Below, in pieces: positions 12,725-25,700 of a DNA stretch of 64,000 nt. A model generated the notes under the pieces. It was not told where the DNA came from. It saw nothing but the letters and a program-made list of their open reading frames with translations, and did not search any database. Positions within the stretch are counted from its first letter, which is position 1, and each line of letters begins with the position of its first letter. Origin of the DNA: Oenanthe sinensis (Eukaryota; Streptophyta; Magnoliopsida; Apiales; Apiaceae); assembly GCA_028671895.1 (NCBI GenBank), contig CM053798.1, positions 10,062,001 to 10,126,000 of the forward strand, read 5' to 3'. A program made the translations under genes and the position numbers.

Positions 12725-13464
12725 TCAGAAAGGTATGACATCTGTCCGAGAAAAGAACATACCAGAAACCCCACCGGCAGGCAACAACAAGGCTAGCTTC
12801 ACAGGACTTTGAGCACCTTCTTGTGTAGTTAAGATACCCGTAAAACAGTTAATCCCTGTCTTCACGTGGCCAGGGCAGACAGAATTGATCATGAATCTTG
12901 GGTACCTCTTTGCCAGTATTCTTGTATATGCATTCAAGGCTGCTTTCGATACTGAATAAGCAGATAGATAAGAGTCCCAGCCCTTGGTTTCTTACGCACC
13001 TTCTTTAAAATCTTCAAGAAATTCCTGCAACACTTCATCCACTCGCTCCTCAGTAAGGTTTTCAGCATCACTCAAAATTTGATTTGCGCCATCATTGGTT
13101 ACAAACTGAAACAGCACAGGAAACAAATTAGAGTGACTGATTCGGGGGCATTGTGAAGGTCCGCATGCACTTAAAAAAAAAAATTATTTTCTTTTTCACT
13201 TATCTGGAAATGGTCATTTGCAGGGGATTTAGATTTACACGCACAGTGCCTCCACCAAGGCTTGAACCCACAGGCTCTAGTAGACAAAGAGTAAGGAGTA
13301 CCATTGGAAATACAAGAGCCACAGGTCTCTTGAGAATGTTGTTGCTTTTTAGATACACATTGTTCAAGTGCAATTTATTCAACTCAATAACTAAGCATGT
13401 GGAACACCAAAACACCCATTATGATATTTTCTTTCGATGATTAGCATTCAAACGCATTAAACAT

Positions 13465-13532
13465 ATTGAGATGTTTCAAATCACCACACAAACGACAAAT
13501 TGAGATGTTTCAAAACACCACACAAACGACAA
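13465..13532. repeat. 34-bp tandem duplication in an intron of the broken SDR gene
   Basis: ATTGAGATGTTTCAAA-(T/A)CACCACACAAACGACAA occurs twice in direct succession with a single difference. It lies between exons 4 and 5. Confidence 0.75.
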
Positions 13533-14776
13533 TTGTTTTGAAGAGTTTAACCTTCGAGAAGACTGTAAAACACAGTAGACGAAGTTTGTAGCAAGCCCAA
13601 AGACAGTCTATTTCAGGACTAACAATATTTGCATAATGGAATAGGCAAGGGGTGGGCGGCATGTAACTGTGTAGGCCACTCTTTTAAAAGAAGTTTCTTG
13701 TCAATTATGTAGATTTGCAAAATCAAATGATTCTTTCTTTGTAGGATATCATGAAAATATGATGTACAGTAACATGATATGTTCTAGTTTGTTTTCGGTT
13801 CTACCTTTAGCATCCCAGACAAGGAGGAGACATTGACAATCCTTGCCGAATCAGATAACTGAAGAAGGAGAATAAATTCTTCAATCATCTTCCTTGCACC
13901 TTTGTAATTCACTTTAATGCATTCTTCTGTAATTTCATAAGTCCGGGTTGATACCTCATTCCAATTTATTTCTGGTCCTTTCTGTATAAACAATATCAAT
14001 CTAAGCAGATATTGATGATATTACTACACTAATATTCACTTCAAGAAAAATGCAACACTGTGTGATTCACTATGCCTCTTTTCTATAGACTAAAATCCTA
14101 ACCCTAAGCGCGGTAAGGAAAACTGGGCCCCCTACATTCACATAAAAAACAAGTGTTGACCTTACCGTACTTAATAACAGCAATAAGGTATGTGTATGTT
14201 GCAACAGCCATATGGCAGGGACGACTCACATATATATAGCTTTTAAGATAATAAAGCTACAAAGAGTTTCCAGAAAGGATAAAATAAACAAAATTGATGT
14301 TCGACTTGTGATGTTTCAAAAGATCTAGTTTGTAAAAGTGATCACACAATTCATTAAAATGATTACCGCATTGAGCACTGCAGTTCTTACAGCGTTACTG
14401 TCCATTATAAGCCCAAAAGTTGCTGCATTGTTCACCTGCAGTGGTTCCACATTCTTGTTAACACTGCAATCAAAACCTTAAAGACAGAACATCAAGTGTT
14501 TGGCTTCCTTAAGATTATACCCCTACTTGAACATAGTTCACTTCATATATATAAAGAACATGTATGTGTTTTATGATCTATGAGTGGTATAGGCACCATG
14601 AAATGTTGGGATAAGTTACAGAGAACGAGCACAATGTAACAGAAGGATGTAACAATAAAAATAGCCACCAAAGCAGCTGTCTGTTCGGTTTAAACATATC
14701 CATATCATATTCCTCATAAGCTGGAGTAAAAGCTGTTGAGCTAGTGATGCATCCCGAATTGTAAATTGGCTTGGAG

Positions 14777-14779
<3 letters not shown>

Positions 14780-14813
<34 letters not shown>
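14780..14813. repeat. (GT)n microsatellite
   Basis: About 17 uninterrupted GT units lie in the intron between exons 2 and 3 of the SDR pseudogene. Confidence 0.95.
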
Positions 14814-14818
<5 letters not shown>

Positions 14819-15652
14819 CTTGAATACTGTGCTGCTAAACAAGAAGGAATGATGCAAAATATAAATATAGAATTAGAAACTTGCAGTTGGGTTGGGTGTT
14901 TCAAAACCAATCTTTTTTCATAAAGATCAATTGCAGAAATTTATATACTATGATGATGACACAAACCCATGCCTCTTTGTTAAAGCTCTAGCCTACTGTT
15001 AACAAAAAAAAAAAGATAGGGGTCTCCACTATTCCACTGAGCTACAAAGATAGAGATCAGAGAAACAAATCAAACCGGTCAATCATAACTGTTGTCGTAC
15101 ATATAACTTGAATAAGAAATTACAAATAACACAACAACATTTTGCTCAAATCATACCAAGATATCAAGCTTCCCAAAATGGGACTTGACAAAATCTGCAA
15201 GAGAAGCAATGCTGGTTGAATCCAGCACATCAAGCTGATGAAAAATCACAAAGCTCGAAAGACCAGACTGGTGGAGATTTTCAACAGCCTCCATACCCTT
15301 CTTCTTATCTCTTGCAGTTAATATCACCATCACCCCATTTGAAGCTAATTGCCTACATATCTCTAATCCTATTCCTTTATTTGCTCCTGTCACCACTGCA
15401 TACCTAATTATACAAATTCGTTGACACTGCAGCCGATCAAATTATGAAAGCTAACTTTTAAACACTTGAGAATCTACCAATATTTCAAGAACTTCAAGAA
15501 CTTCCTCATACACTAATACCACTCATACTAGTTAACATATATGTATGTTCATACAGAAAAACAGTTACAGTAATATAGACATATGTAGATGTATATCATG
15601 TAAAGAGAATAAGCTACATACCTCTTTCTTGAAGAAAGGTTGACTCTGCCAT

Positions 15653-16104
15653 AGTTGGTGAGCTTGCCACTGCGTAGTGAGACGTGTAAGGTGCACAAAT
15701 GACTTCTTGGTATATTGTCTTGATAACAGTAGTTTATAGTATAGATGTTTTGTTTTGTGTGCATGGTGACAACACTGTACATATTTTTCTCCGTTGCATC
15801 TAATAAAATAAGGCATCGTATGATTAGAAATGAAAATTTGAAGTGAAACTGAAAAATCAATAGGATGCAAAATTTGAGAATTGTGAAGTATAGTCAAAGG
15901 TGTGGAATTCATTATTATATTAGCGTAATAATTTGTAAGATTTAACTCCCCTTCAAATCATTCCCCAAGAGAAAATGTACTGATTAGATTGCCTGATCAA
16001 CATGCACCTAAAAAACTCATTCACCGTGTGTGTGATCGCGAGAGAGATAAGGTTATTCAATTTTACAGTACCAGATTTTCCTAACTTACAAGGTTAGGAT
16101 TATA
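15653..16104. other. 5' flank of the SDR pseudogene
   Basis: This is the presumed promoter side of the minus-strand SDR copy. Overlapping open frames reach back from exon 1 to about 15912, but they have no family signature. No other feature is seen. Confidence 0.45.
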
Positions 16105-16492
16105 GGTTAAATCTCAAAGAGCTCACTAAAGTGAGAAACTAGTATCGATTTGGTCACTCTAATTATTTTGGTCTTGTTTATACCATTGTAGTTGCGAGTA
16201 AAACAAGAATGTTAGATCGACCAGTTTGAGCTAACAGAATTTTGAGATGACAGAATATAGCGGATCTTAATGCGAGATACAGTTGGAAACACGTTGGATC
16301 TTAACCAGGTCATGTGCTTGCAATTTCCCTGCATGTCTCACTTAAAATCAACTGTTTTTTGTCAATTTAAACAAGTCAATCTAATATTTTTGTCATTATT
16401 CGCAACTATAATGGTACAAACGATACCAAAATAACTAAAGTGATCAAATTGATACTAGCCTCTCATTTTAGTGCGCACTGGGATATTTAACC
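16105..16492. mobile_element. MITE with about 115-bp terminal inverted repeats
   Basis: The left arm (GGTTAAATCTCAAAG...GAAACTAGTATCGATTTGGTCAC...TTTATACCATTGTAGTTGCGA) reappears inverted at the right end (CGCAACTATAATGGTACAAAC...GATACTAGCCTCTCATTTTAG...ATTTAACC). The arms are about 80-85% alike by eye. There is no coding sequence. It separates the SDR cluster from the malic enzyme gene. Confidence 0.75.
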
Positions 16493-16762
16493 CTTACACC
16501 TATATAGGATGTATAGTCACAAAACTGGACCATTTTATTCCTGTTAACTGTAGTTCTCAAAACTTAATTGAACACCATGTTGATTACAACAATAATCGTA
16601 ATTTAAAATTAAAGGGTTTTACAATACAGAATAAAGAATAGGTTTCTTTCTTCTATTCCGACTTCCCTTCTTCACAGGCAGGGTTCCCTGTAAGACCCAC
16701 TATCCCGTGGATGGATTAATTGATCTTGCATTGCAATAGCTTCTTCTAGTACTAGAGGTGCT
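16493..16762. other. 3' flank/3' UTR side of the malic enzyme gene
   Basis: This sequence lies immediately downstream of the stop codon of the minus-strand malic enzyme gene and should hold its 3' UTR and polyadenylation signals. Nothing else is recognisable. Confidence 0.4.
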
Positions 16763-19700
16763 TCATCTTTCATGAACAAGAGGGCTGTAGATTGGATACC
16801 ACATATTGCGTCTGACATGTTCGGTAATCTCTCCCTGCATCAAACATCACAATGCTAGATGAATACCATGATTATGTAATTTCTAAAGTGGGCATGTTTA
16901 TTTTGTAATTCATGTGATTTCAGTTCTTCTTTTGCATGACTGCAATTTATCGAACAAGATACTTCAGGTTGATTCTAATAGTTTATCTTCCTATTATTTT
17001 CAGATAATTATTGCAATATGCTTGTATTGAAGAAAATTAAATGTGTTCTTACTTCTGACATGTGCTCAAGTTCTATCTGTCCTACTTCCCCATGTCCTTC
17101 TGCTAGTCCTTCAGCAATGGCTGCTCGTAAAACAGCTGCTGCAACCTCTGCTGTAATATCTCGAATGCTGCAATCATCCGCATGGAGATCAATTTAAGAG
17201 CTAGCTCTTAACATTATTACAAAGGTAATTACACAAATCTTTCTGGTTGATTAAACTGGACAGTAATCCTAACATCTACAACAAACACCAAAAATGCAAT
17301 TGTGATTTGCACTATATGGGTCAGAAGACTTGGCTTACCAGGATGACATATGAGTAGCTGGCACTTGACGCATGTTTCGTGGATATATAATATTTGCATC
17401 ATTATACTATAGAAATTATAAAAAAAAGTTGTGCACTAAAATGTTTGTATTCAAACAGAAGCATGTATATATCTCTTACACACTCTTTAGCACATGCAAG
17501 GTCAGATGGTGCACTAGGAGCAGGTCATTTGTCATTTGTTATGACTTGAGCGATAATGCCAGACCCAAATGAGACATTCAAATAAAAAAGACTACATGTT
17601 CTCTTAAAAAATGTCACAATTTCAAGGCTTGAACTTGTTGCGGCATATTAAACAACAATCAGATGGTTGACAATTACTGAATATTGGATTATTGGTTGCC
17701 GTCAACTATCAAGTACAAACACAGGAATCTACTACCCTACTGCGTACATTTAGTAATGTAATATTAATCTGATTGCACTGCATCCAGACTAGAGGTTCAA
17801 GGAAAGAGGCATCACAGTTCAAAACATTACCTGTTGATGGAAGGATATAAGATGCCCATTTGAATTTCTTCGTCTTTCATGTAAGAAGCGAGGCTGCAAA
17901 AATAAAAAAGCATAAAAGATATTACCAAGTAATGTTTGATGAGAGCTCTTTATATTTGCTACTGGTGATATTATGCACTAGTACTAAGAAAAGAAACCTA
18001 TAGATATCCAATGAGACTACCATGCACATAAGCCAACATAACAGCATTTCCATCGAGGCAACAAACTGATAAGAGATAAATCGACTTTACAATTTTCAAA
18101 AATATTCACAATTTGTAACATAGATATAACTAAAGAAAGGCTTCTTTTTTACTCAGTATCTTGAGATATATCAAATGAATATACAATGTCTTCAGTAGCA
18201 TCAGAACTATTTTAAAATACAAAAGATGGTTCGAAAAATATTTCACAAGAAAAACAGTAGGAAAAAAACAAAGCAGACCTGTTTTTCACATATTGTCTGA
18301 TTAACTTGGAGAAATAAACAGAAACAGATTCAATTATAAGCCATGAGCTATGTTACCCTGGGGGCCGGGTCTTCCTTTTGCCTCAAAATACCCGTGTCAG
18401 ACACTTAACACTCGGACACTAAATTTTAGGCCAAAAACATAACTTAAATAAACACTGAATTTCTATCCATTGCTAGAGAGCATTAACCAGATCCGAATTT
18501 TAGGCCTAAACGTGTTTGGGTTATCTGTCAGGAATTACAAGTTCCTGAACTAGTTTGTTACTGTTTTTGGTATTTTCTGATTATAATGACAGCAAATAAG
18601 AGATAGACAGAGAAATAGAGGTAGATTAAAAGAGATCAGAGAGATATAGTAGAGCAAGAGATAGATTCAGAGAGATGGAGAAGAAAATAGATAGAGATAA
18701 CTGGTAGAAGAAGATAGAAGTTTTTAGAGAGAGAAACAGTTAGGAGAGAGAGATTGGTTGAACCAAGTCCCATTTTCATATCATCATTGCATAATCTCAA
18801 ATTACAATCAGTGCTGCTATTTATACTACTCCATTACTAACTAACTCTGAATTTACTTAATTACCTTACTACAAAATGGAATACTACTACTAGTACTATA
18901 CTACTGCTGCCTTCCTCACAGTATCTGGCTCTTGTGTTCTAGGGTTCTGGGAAATATATTGGTTTATGTTTTTCCTAGCTTTTAAGAAACAATTTTCAGG
19001 ATACTTGAGATTGAACTTTTAATTTCCCTATATCCTGTATTTTTTTGACTCAACGTATCTTGGAACCAATTTCCTGGTATTATTGTAATCAACAGGTTTT
19101 AGAAGATTAATATTCAGGTCACAAAAAAATTTATTATGAGAAGTGGATGAAGTATATGAAAATTTGAGAGACGGCCACAAGCCGCACAATGTAAGGCCTC
19201 CTCAGGCAAAAAATCATTCGTTGTGCAAAACATATATCGCTCTGACAAGCCTCAAGGCTGGACTAGAGAGCAAGACGAAAGGTAGAACCAGCATATTTAG
19301 CAGATGAACTGTAATTTGGGCTTAAATCAAGTAACCAGAATAACTATTTGAAAAAGGCTGCCTTGATAGGTTTGCATTATATACCCTTTTCCGAAAGTGC
19401 TCTTTCTAATATGCAAATGATATAAAAATATGAGGAAGCATCTATTTACCAACTAGAACTAGTAACTTCGTTCAAAGCACCAAACAAGCCTAAGGAGATT
19501 TCAAAATGTCATTAACATGCACACTATACTAGTAACTAGAACCAGAGAAATGGCTACTAAAGAAGGTACATAATAGATGTGCTACTGTGTCATACTAACA
19601 TACAATTACAATAAATTTCAAAGTGTTGAAATATAATAACAGCATAATGTCAATGATCAGAATAATATGTTAATATTGTACCATTCAGCAGCTGCCTGCA

Positions 19701-22700
19701 GCATTCCATCGGAAATATAGTGAGCACCAGAAAGAAGTGAACCCAGACCAATCCTATATCAAATCAAGCATGCCAAACATTTACAATACTAAACGAAAAG
19801 CAGGAAGGTATTTCATAATACAGCAGTGTGACTTTTACCACGTACCCCGGGAACAGATACATATTATTTGCTTGATTTACATGGCCTACTTTTCCATTTC
19901 CTGTCAATACATACACCATACATGAATGGTTAGGACCAATGTAATCTGTCATAAAGTTGCACTGGACCTCAGCATAAGAAAGAGGGGTATGTGGACTGCT
20001 GCTCCAGTGATAAAGGATCAAGTACCACAAGGCAGTAGCTCACGAGAGAGAATTACCAAGATCAACATTTTCAAAAGGGCTCCCACTTGCAAAGACAATA
20101 TTTTCCCCGGCATGCTTGAAAGCATCGACAGCAGTGCACTCAGCTGATTTACAGGATATGTAAAGTTATGGCATGGCTAAAAGATTTCAGCATCTACGAA
20201 TTAAACATTAATGATTGGAAGAGTTTGTAAAGACATACCTTTAATTGTAGGATTCGACATTGCAAATATAGCAGGCTTAGTGGAGTCCGACTCTCGCATG
20301 GCCTTCAGTACCTGATGTAAGTGCTAGGCATATTAGACCTTTATCATATTCAAATTTACTTGCAACTCATAATGCAGAAAACTGTGACACTCTAATGTTT
20401 GATGTCTTGCTTCCTAATAAACCCCATCCACAACCTAGTAACTTATGGGAAGTATTTCCAGGAATATGATAAATCAAGATTCGCAGATATCCTAACGAGT
20501 ATTACTTGAATTAAATTCATATAATAGACTTCTATTGGATTTTTCTAGTGAGGGCCTGATATAGACGGCTAAAGAAATCATTGGTGATGCCCTGATAAAG
20601 CTAGCACCCAACGGTAAATGGTCTTTGTGTAGATACTGAGACTTTGATTATGTCAAGTGGACTTGACAAATAGAAGCAACAACAATAATTACAAAAGCTT
20701 TAAGCTAATGAATTTTTGTATGTTATTTGGTATTACCTGGCTCTTCATAAGTAATAGCATATAGAGTGCATTAACACATTTAGAAAGATTTAAGGTAGCC
20801 AATCAAACAGTTGCATGAACAAGTAATTAACAATTTAAGTTAAGATCACAGCAACAAGCAGTTAAGATTTAAGTTACATTTATTACATTAAGATTCCTTA
20901 AAGCTCAAAATTGATAAAAAGAGAAAAGCTCAGCAAGAAATGTACTTGCCTCTTCATGGAAGACACCGCCAACTCCAGATAACCCAAGAAGGACATGTGG
21001 TTTGACCTTTTTAACCTGAACAAGGAACTCCTCAGCAGGGGTTTGGTAAGTTTGTTATATACTATATAATAATATGGGGTGTTTAGCTAATCTAAATTTC
21101 CACGTTTAAGTGGAAATAAGCACCTATTATAACTCAGACGTAAGTAGAGATTTAGATTAGCCAGACATCTTCATAGACTCAAACAAGTAGGATGGTAATC
21201 ATTAAACAGACTGATTACTATGTTGTAATCCAGACTTTAAAAAATTAAGTGGGTTTTTCTTAAAAATGAGATACCGCCAGATCAGATATTCCAGTATAGA
21301 CAACCATTAAGATCTAATAATTACCACTTCAACAAGACTCGCTCCCTCACTAAGTCCCATTTCCTCGGTTTCCGCCAAGGATTTTGCAAATGGTGCAGCT
21401 GCAGGATCAATTCCTTTCCTCTCTTTTGTAAGAAGACCCTGCATTATAAATTACAGCAATAGTTCATGTGTAAAAAAGCAGCAATCTTTTGACTGTTAAG
21501 CAAATGATCATATTGCCATGTAATTTAAATTTTCAGGCTTCATATTTTGTAATGCAGCCCTTTCTTTTCTTTTTCTTCTCTTTTTAAGGTATTATTTAAA
21601 GCCACATGTTTAGCAGCAAAGAAGAAAAAAAGAAGATGATTTAAGATGTACTGATCTTCCTTCTTCATTCTTTAATTAAGATGTCAACAATTTACTCCAA
21701 TGTGTATTAAGGAGCAATTTAATTTAGACATAACAAGAAGGACGAAAGGAATCATTTAGGTGTTGACTGAAACATACATCTTTGTCGAGCAGAAAGAAGT
21801 GAGGATTAGCTCCTGGTCCAGCAATTCTTGACACAGCCTGTATGGCCATATTAAGAACACCCAGCCCTGCACTGTAACCATGTAATGGATAGATTTGTCA
21901 GTAACATCCTACCAATTTTGCAGTCGCAGTTTAAAAAAGCATTTTATTAGCTCGGTTATGTCTTACCTCCCAGCTCCAACAACAACTATTTTTTGGTTCG
22001 CAAAATCTGTCAAAGGCCGCCCTTGTGCCCTCACAGTTCCAAGAAGTCCGGCCAAAGCAACACCAGCAGTTCCCTGCAAAGTTTAGCAGAGTAAAAACAT
22101 TCAGCATTTTCAGAGAATATTTTCTCAAGTAAAAGTTGTAGATATAGAAGAATTCAACTTGTATTCACCTGTATATCGTCATTAAACATGCAAAACTTCT
22201 TCCGGTACCTGTGCAGCGTTTCAAAGGCCCACTTCATTTGGAAGTCCTCAAACTGAGAAAATCTTTACAATTAGCATTGACGTATATGTCAAAATCAGTA
22301 AGAAGTCAAATCTTATAATAAGACAGACCTGCACAATAGCCTTTGGCCAACGTGCATGAACAGCTTCCATGAATTCATCAACGACTGATAGATATTCTTC
22401 TCCTTCCAACCTAGGTTGTCGTAGTCCTAGATCTGTCATACTAATGTCACGTGAATAGAAATTTTCATAAAGCCCACTGCAGGTATTCCTAGACATTTTC
22501 TAAAGTTACTTTACTCAGATTAAATACCAGGACTTAAAATGTTTACTTTACCATTTTAGACGATAAATATCAGATAAGAAAATAAATAATAAGCAAACTA
22601 GAAGCTGCTACTATAATATTGTCATCAACATCTATTATATATCTAAAAATACTCCTATTAATATCTATTAAATACTATCCTTCTTTCATTAATATCTTTA

Positions 22701-25700
22701 TTAATATTATCTCCATCTAAATTCAAGTGGCTTGTTTGACGTTTTGCAGTCAATTTGACTAAACTTTGACCAAAAATTAGAAATTATTCTTTTACAATTT
22801 TTTAAAATTAAAAGTTACATTTTAAAGTATATTAAATATAATTTCTAATGATATATTTTTTAATTTTTTATATGTAATTTTCGGTCAAAATTTAGTCAAG
22901 TTGACCTCAAAAAGTCAAACAAGACACTTGAATTGAGACGGAGGAGATATCTATTATTTTCTTTACACCATTAATATCCGTAAATTATTATATATTTAAG
23001 GGTCTATCTAGTTTGTGTCATGGGCGCACACTCTAACAACTAACTTTTTATGAGCTGGTTCATTTTAATTGGTGAAGATTTTTGTGCACATAGGGGGCCC
23101 ATTATTATTAATGAGTAGTAAGCCAATCAAAATTTACCAATTTAATTATTTATAATTATGTCTAAATCGTATAGATTTTATTGTACTGCAACTTTTATAA
23201 TCTGTTGATGATCGATTCGTAAAAATAAAAGTGTATGCATTTTTTTATTAAGTTAGAACACGATAAATGTATACGAGCATAACAAGGAGTCGTTGAGACA
23301 AAACATTTACAATAAAATGATATGTAATTTTTTACTACGTTAAAACCCTATATATGTATTTGAGTACAGTAAGTGATCGATAAGATAAAATATTTACGGT
23401 AAAATCACAATTATACCTTTCAAATTATAAAATAACATTTAACGCATCATAAATTAAAAAAATATCTATTGTAAAATAACAACTACAACATTTAAATTTT
23501 AAAATGATATTCTAACCAAATCCTAGATTAACATCTTCTTAATTACATATTTATATAAATATATATGATTTAAATATGTACATTTTTATTTGTTATTTTT
23601 AGGTATCTAACCAAAGAAATCCCCTTTGATTAGATAATTATTTGGTAATGTATGATAATATTTTAAAAAATATTGGAAAATATTTATTTAGACAATTTTC
23701 TTTTGTTTGTTACTCCCATGGTTTTCATGTATACAGAAAAAAGCGCTTAAACTGAATTGAGGTGTGAGAGACGTATTAAGGAAGCGGTAGACATTTCGAC
23801 TATTTTACTTGTAACTATAGTTTGATATTTATGTTAGTTTTCACTTAGACTTTAAGTTTTTATTTTTTAAACATTCGTAGACGTCTTATATATGTATTTC
23901 ACTTAGATTATAAACTTTATTGAATGAAAGAAACTCTTTCAATCAAAATTGTATTTTGATACACTTTATTTATAGAATTATTTTTCTTTTGACCAATTCA
24001 AAAAACATATACAAGCAAACTCATCTACATTTAATGCACTTATTAGGAGTAGTCAAAAAAACAAATTAGTACTCGTATTTACCTAACTTTTTCTTAATCT
24101 CCATAATTTTTTGAAAATGACATGTAAAATATAACGAATGGAATATTATATTATCCCTCTCTTATTTAAATAGTATTATCCAAATTATATATTAACTCAT
24201 AAATGACCATAATTTAATTAGTAAAACATACATATAAATGAGTGAAGTTATGTTAACAAGTACTCCCTCTGGTCCCTAATAATAGTTTCTTGACTTTTTG
24301 GCACACATGTTTAAGAGTAAAAAACACATACATATATTTAATAAAAATTAAAAAAAATTAGAATTTAATTTTTTATATGATGTCAAACTTAAAAATTAAT
24401 ATCAATTAGAGCTATGTGTTTTTTACTCCTAAATATGCGTGCCACAAAGTCAAAAAACTATTATTTAGGGACAGAGGGAGTATATTAGATATGTTGGTGT
24501 ACATATAATACTTTTTTGAAATATTTTATATATAATATATATAACTTTGATAAGTATAAATTAGTATAAAATATACAAAAAAAATATTTTTAATTACAAT
24601 GTTTTTCTTAAAAATTGAAATATAGAACAAACCCGTGCCTCGCACGGGTTTAGAGCTAGTTCCAACATGTATAAATCAACCCACGAAAATTTACTTCAGA
24701 TAAATAAAGTCTGCATTTCTCAGTGACTGATCCCGAAACTAAGTAGGAAGGGACTGCAAAGTTGTTCTCAAATATTTGCCAACAGAATATTTTTAAAAAT
24801 ATAAGAGGTTACTCACAAAGACGGTCTTCGAGAAGCTTTTGATTGTTAGTACCAACATCAAGCATGACTGGAAGTATCTGCAGGAAATGAACATAGCAAT
24901 ATTTTACATTCATATGATTCACCAACAAAAGTTCTTGATATGGTTCTACTAAAAAAAACTCTTCAGCGCATCCATAAATACAATTGTTTATGTTCACTCA
25001 GATATAGCAAGTAATTTTGAACATTACATACTCTCTGTGGATTGATGCCAGCAGCAGCAACATACATATCAAGTTTTCCGATTGGAATACCAATTCCCTG
25101 AACCCCGAGATCACCTAGCCCAAGAATACGACTACCATCCGTCAGCACGATCATGTCAACCTGTATGCAACGAAGAATCGGTTAATGCCTTTCTAAAGCT
25201 TTTATGTATTTTTTATCTGTCATTAGAGAACTTAAGAAAATCAATTACTTCCTATCCAATATTATCCCTCAAAGAATCAAACATAAAATTCTCACTCATT
25301 TCCAATCATATTTTTTCGAATGAAATACCAATCCATATTTTTTCTTTTGCATGTCATCATAACTCTCACTATATTTTACCTTAATTCCAATCAAGGCCTA
25401 GTTATAAATATCCTTTGTAGATATTTAAATATTAATAAACTGAATCCATGGGGCAAAAAATGCCTTTGCAGTAACAAACAGATATTAGTGTGCCAATTTT
25501 AAATGAAAAGAAAAATTACACAAAACTTAGTGTGTTTGTTCAGATAAGTGAAAAGCATCACACTATTCCACGTGTCTGGTTGTTTGAGATGAAATAGGGT
25601 GAAATTGAAAAAAAAGTTGTAAAGATAACTGGAGGTAAAAGACAAGGATGAAAATAAGGATATAAGAGTGGAGGAGATATTTTAGGAAGATGACAATAAA

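Larger units (their letters stand above)
12725..15652 (-). pseudogene. SDR paralogue (salutaridine reductase/neomenthol dehydrogenase type), broken in exons 1 and 5
   Basis: The exon plan is the same as in the neighbour: exon 1 at 15652-15622, then 15403-15157, 14435-14367, 13981-13805 and 13105-12725. It has TGANKGIG, LVNNA, NVSSLSG, a complete YxxxK (SAYSVSK) and the family C-terminus (GMFFSRTDVIPF). There are two lesions. Exon 1 is 31 bp from its MAES start to the donor, one base out of phase with exon 2, where the paralogue has 35 bp; the expected SSRKR-YAVVTG junction is read only in another frame. In exon 5 an in-frame TAA at 12994-12992 follows KEGA and precedes ETKGW. Each could be a sequencing error, but together they suggest a recent pseudogene. 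The stop falls before the catalytic Tyr, so a truncated product would lack the active site. Confidence 0.82.

Noticed and set aside
13200..13330. Minus-strand GGTTCAAGCC (B-box-like) stretch near the SDR pseudogene exon 5
   Set aside because: No convincing A box at the right distance and no flanking duplication. It may be a retroposon fragment, but the support is too thin.
14578..14910. 110-codon minus-strand frame with a His-Thr run
   Set aside because: It is the translation of the (GT)n microsatellite and flanking intron sequence.
15010..15056. On the minus strand, TAGCTCAGTGG with tRNA-like surroundings
   Set aside because: It matches a polymerase III A box, but no B box, tRNA fold or target duplication follows, so a tRNA gene is excluded and a SINE is unproven.
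15565..15912. Long open frames running into SDR pseudogene exon 1
   Set aside because: They could provide an in-phase upstream start for the SSRKR-YAVVTG junction, but the sequence has no family N-terminus. A one-base lesion after MAEST is the simpler reading.
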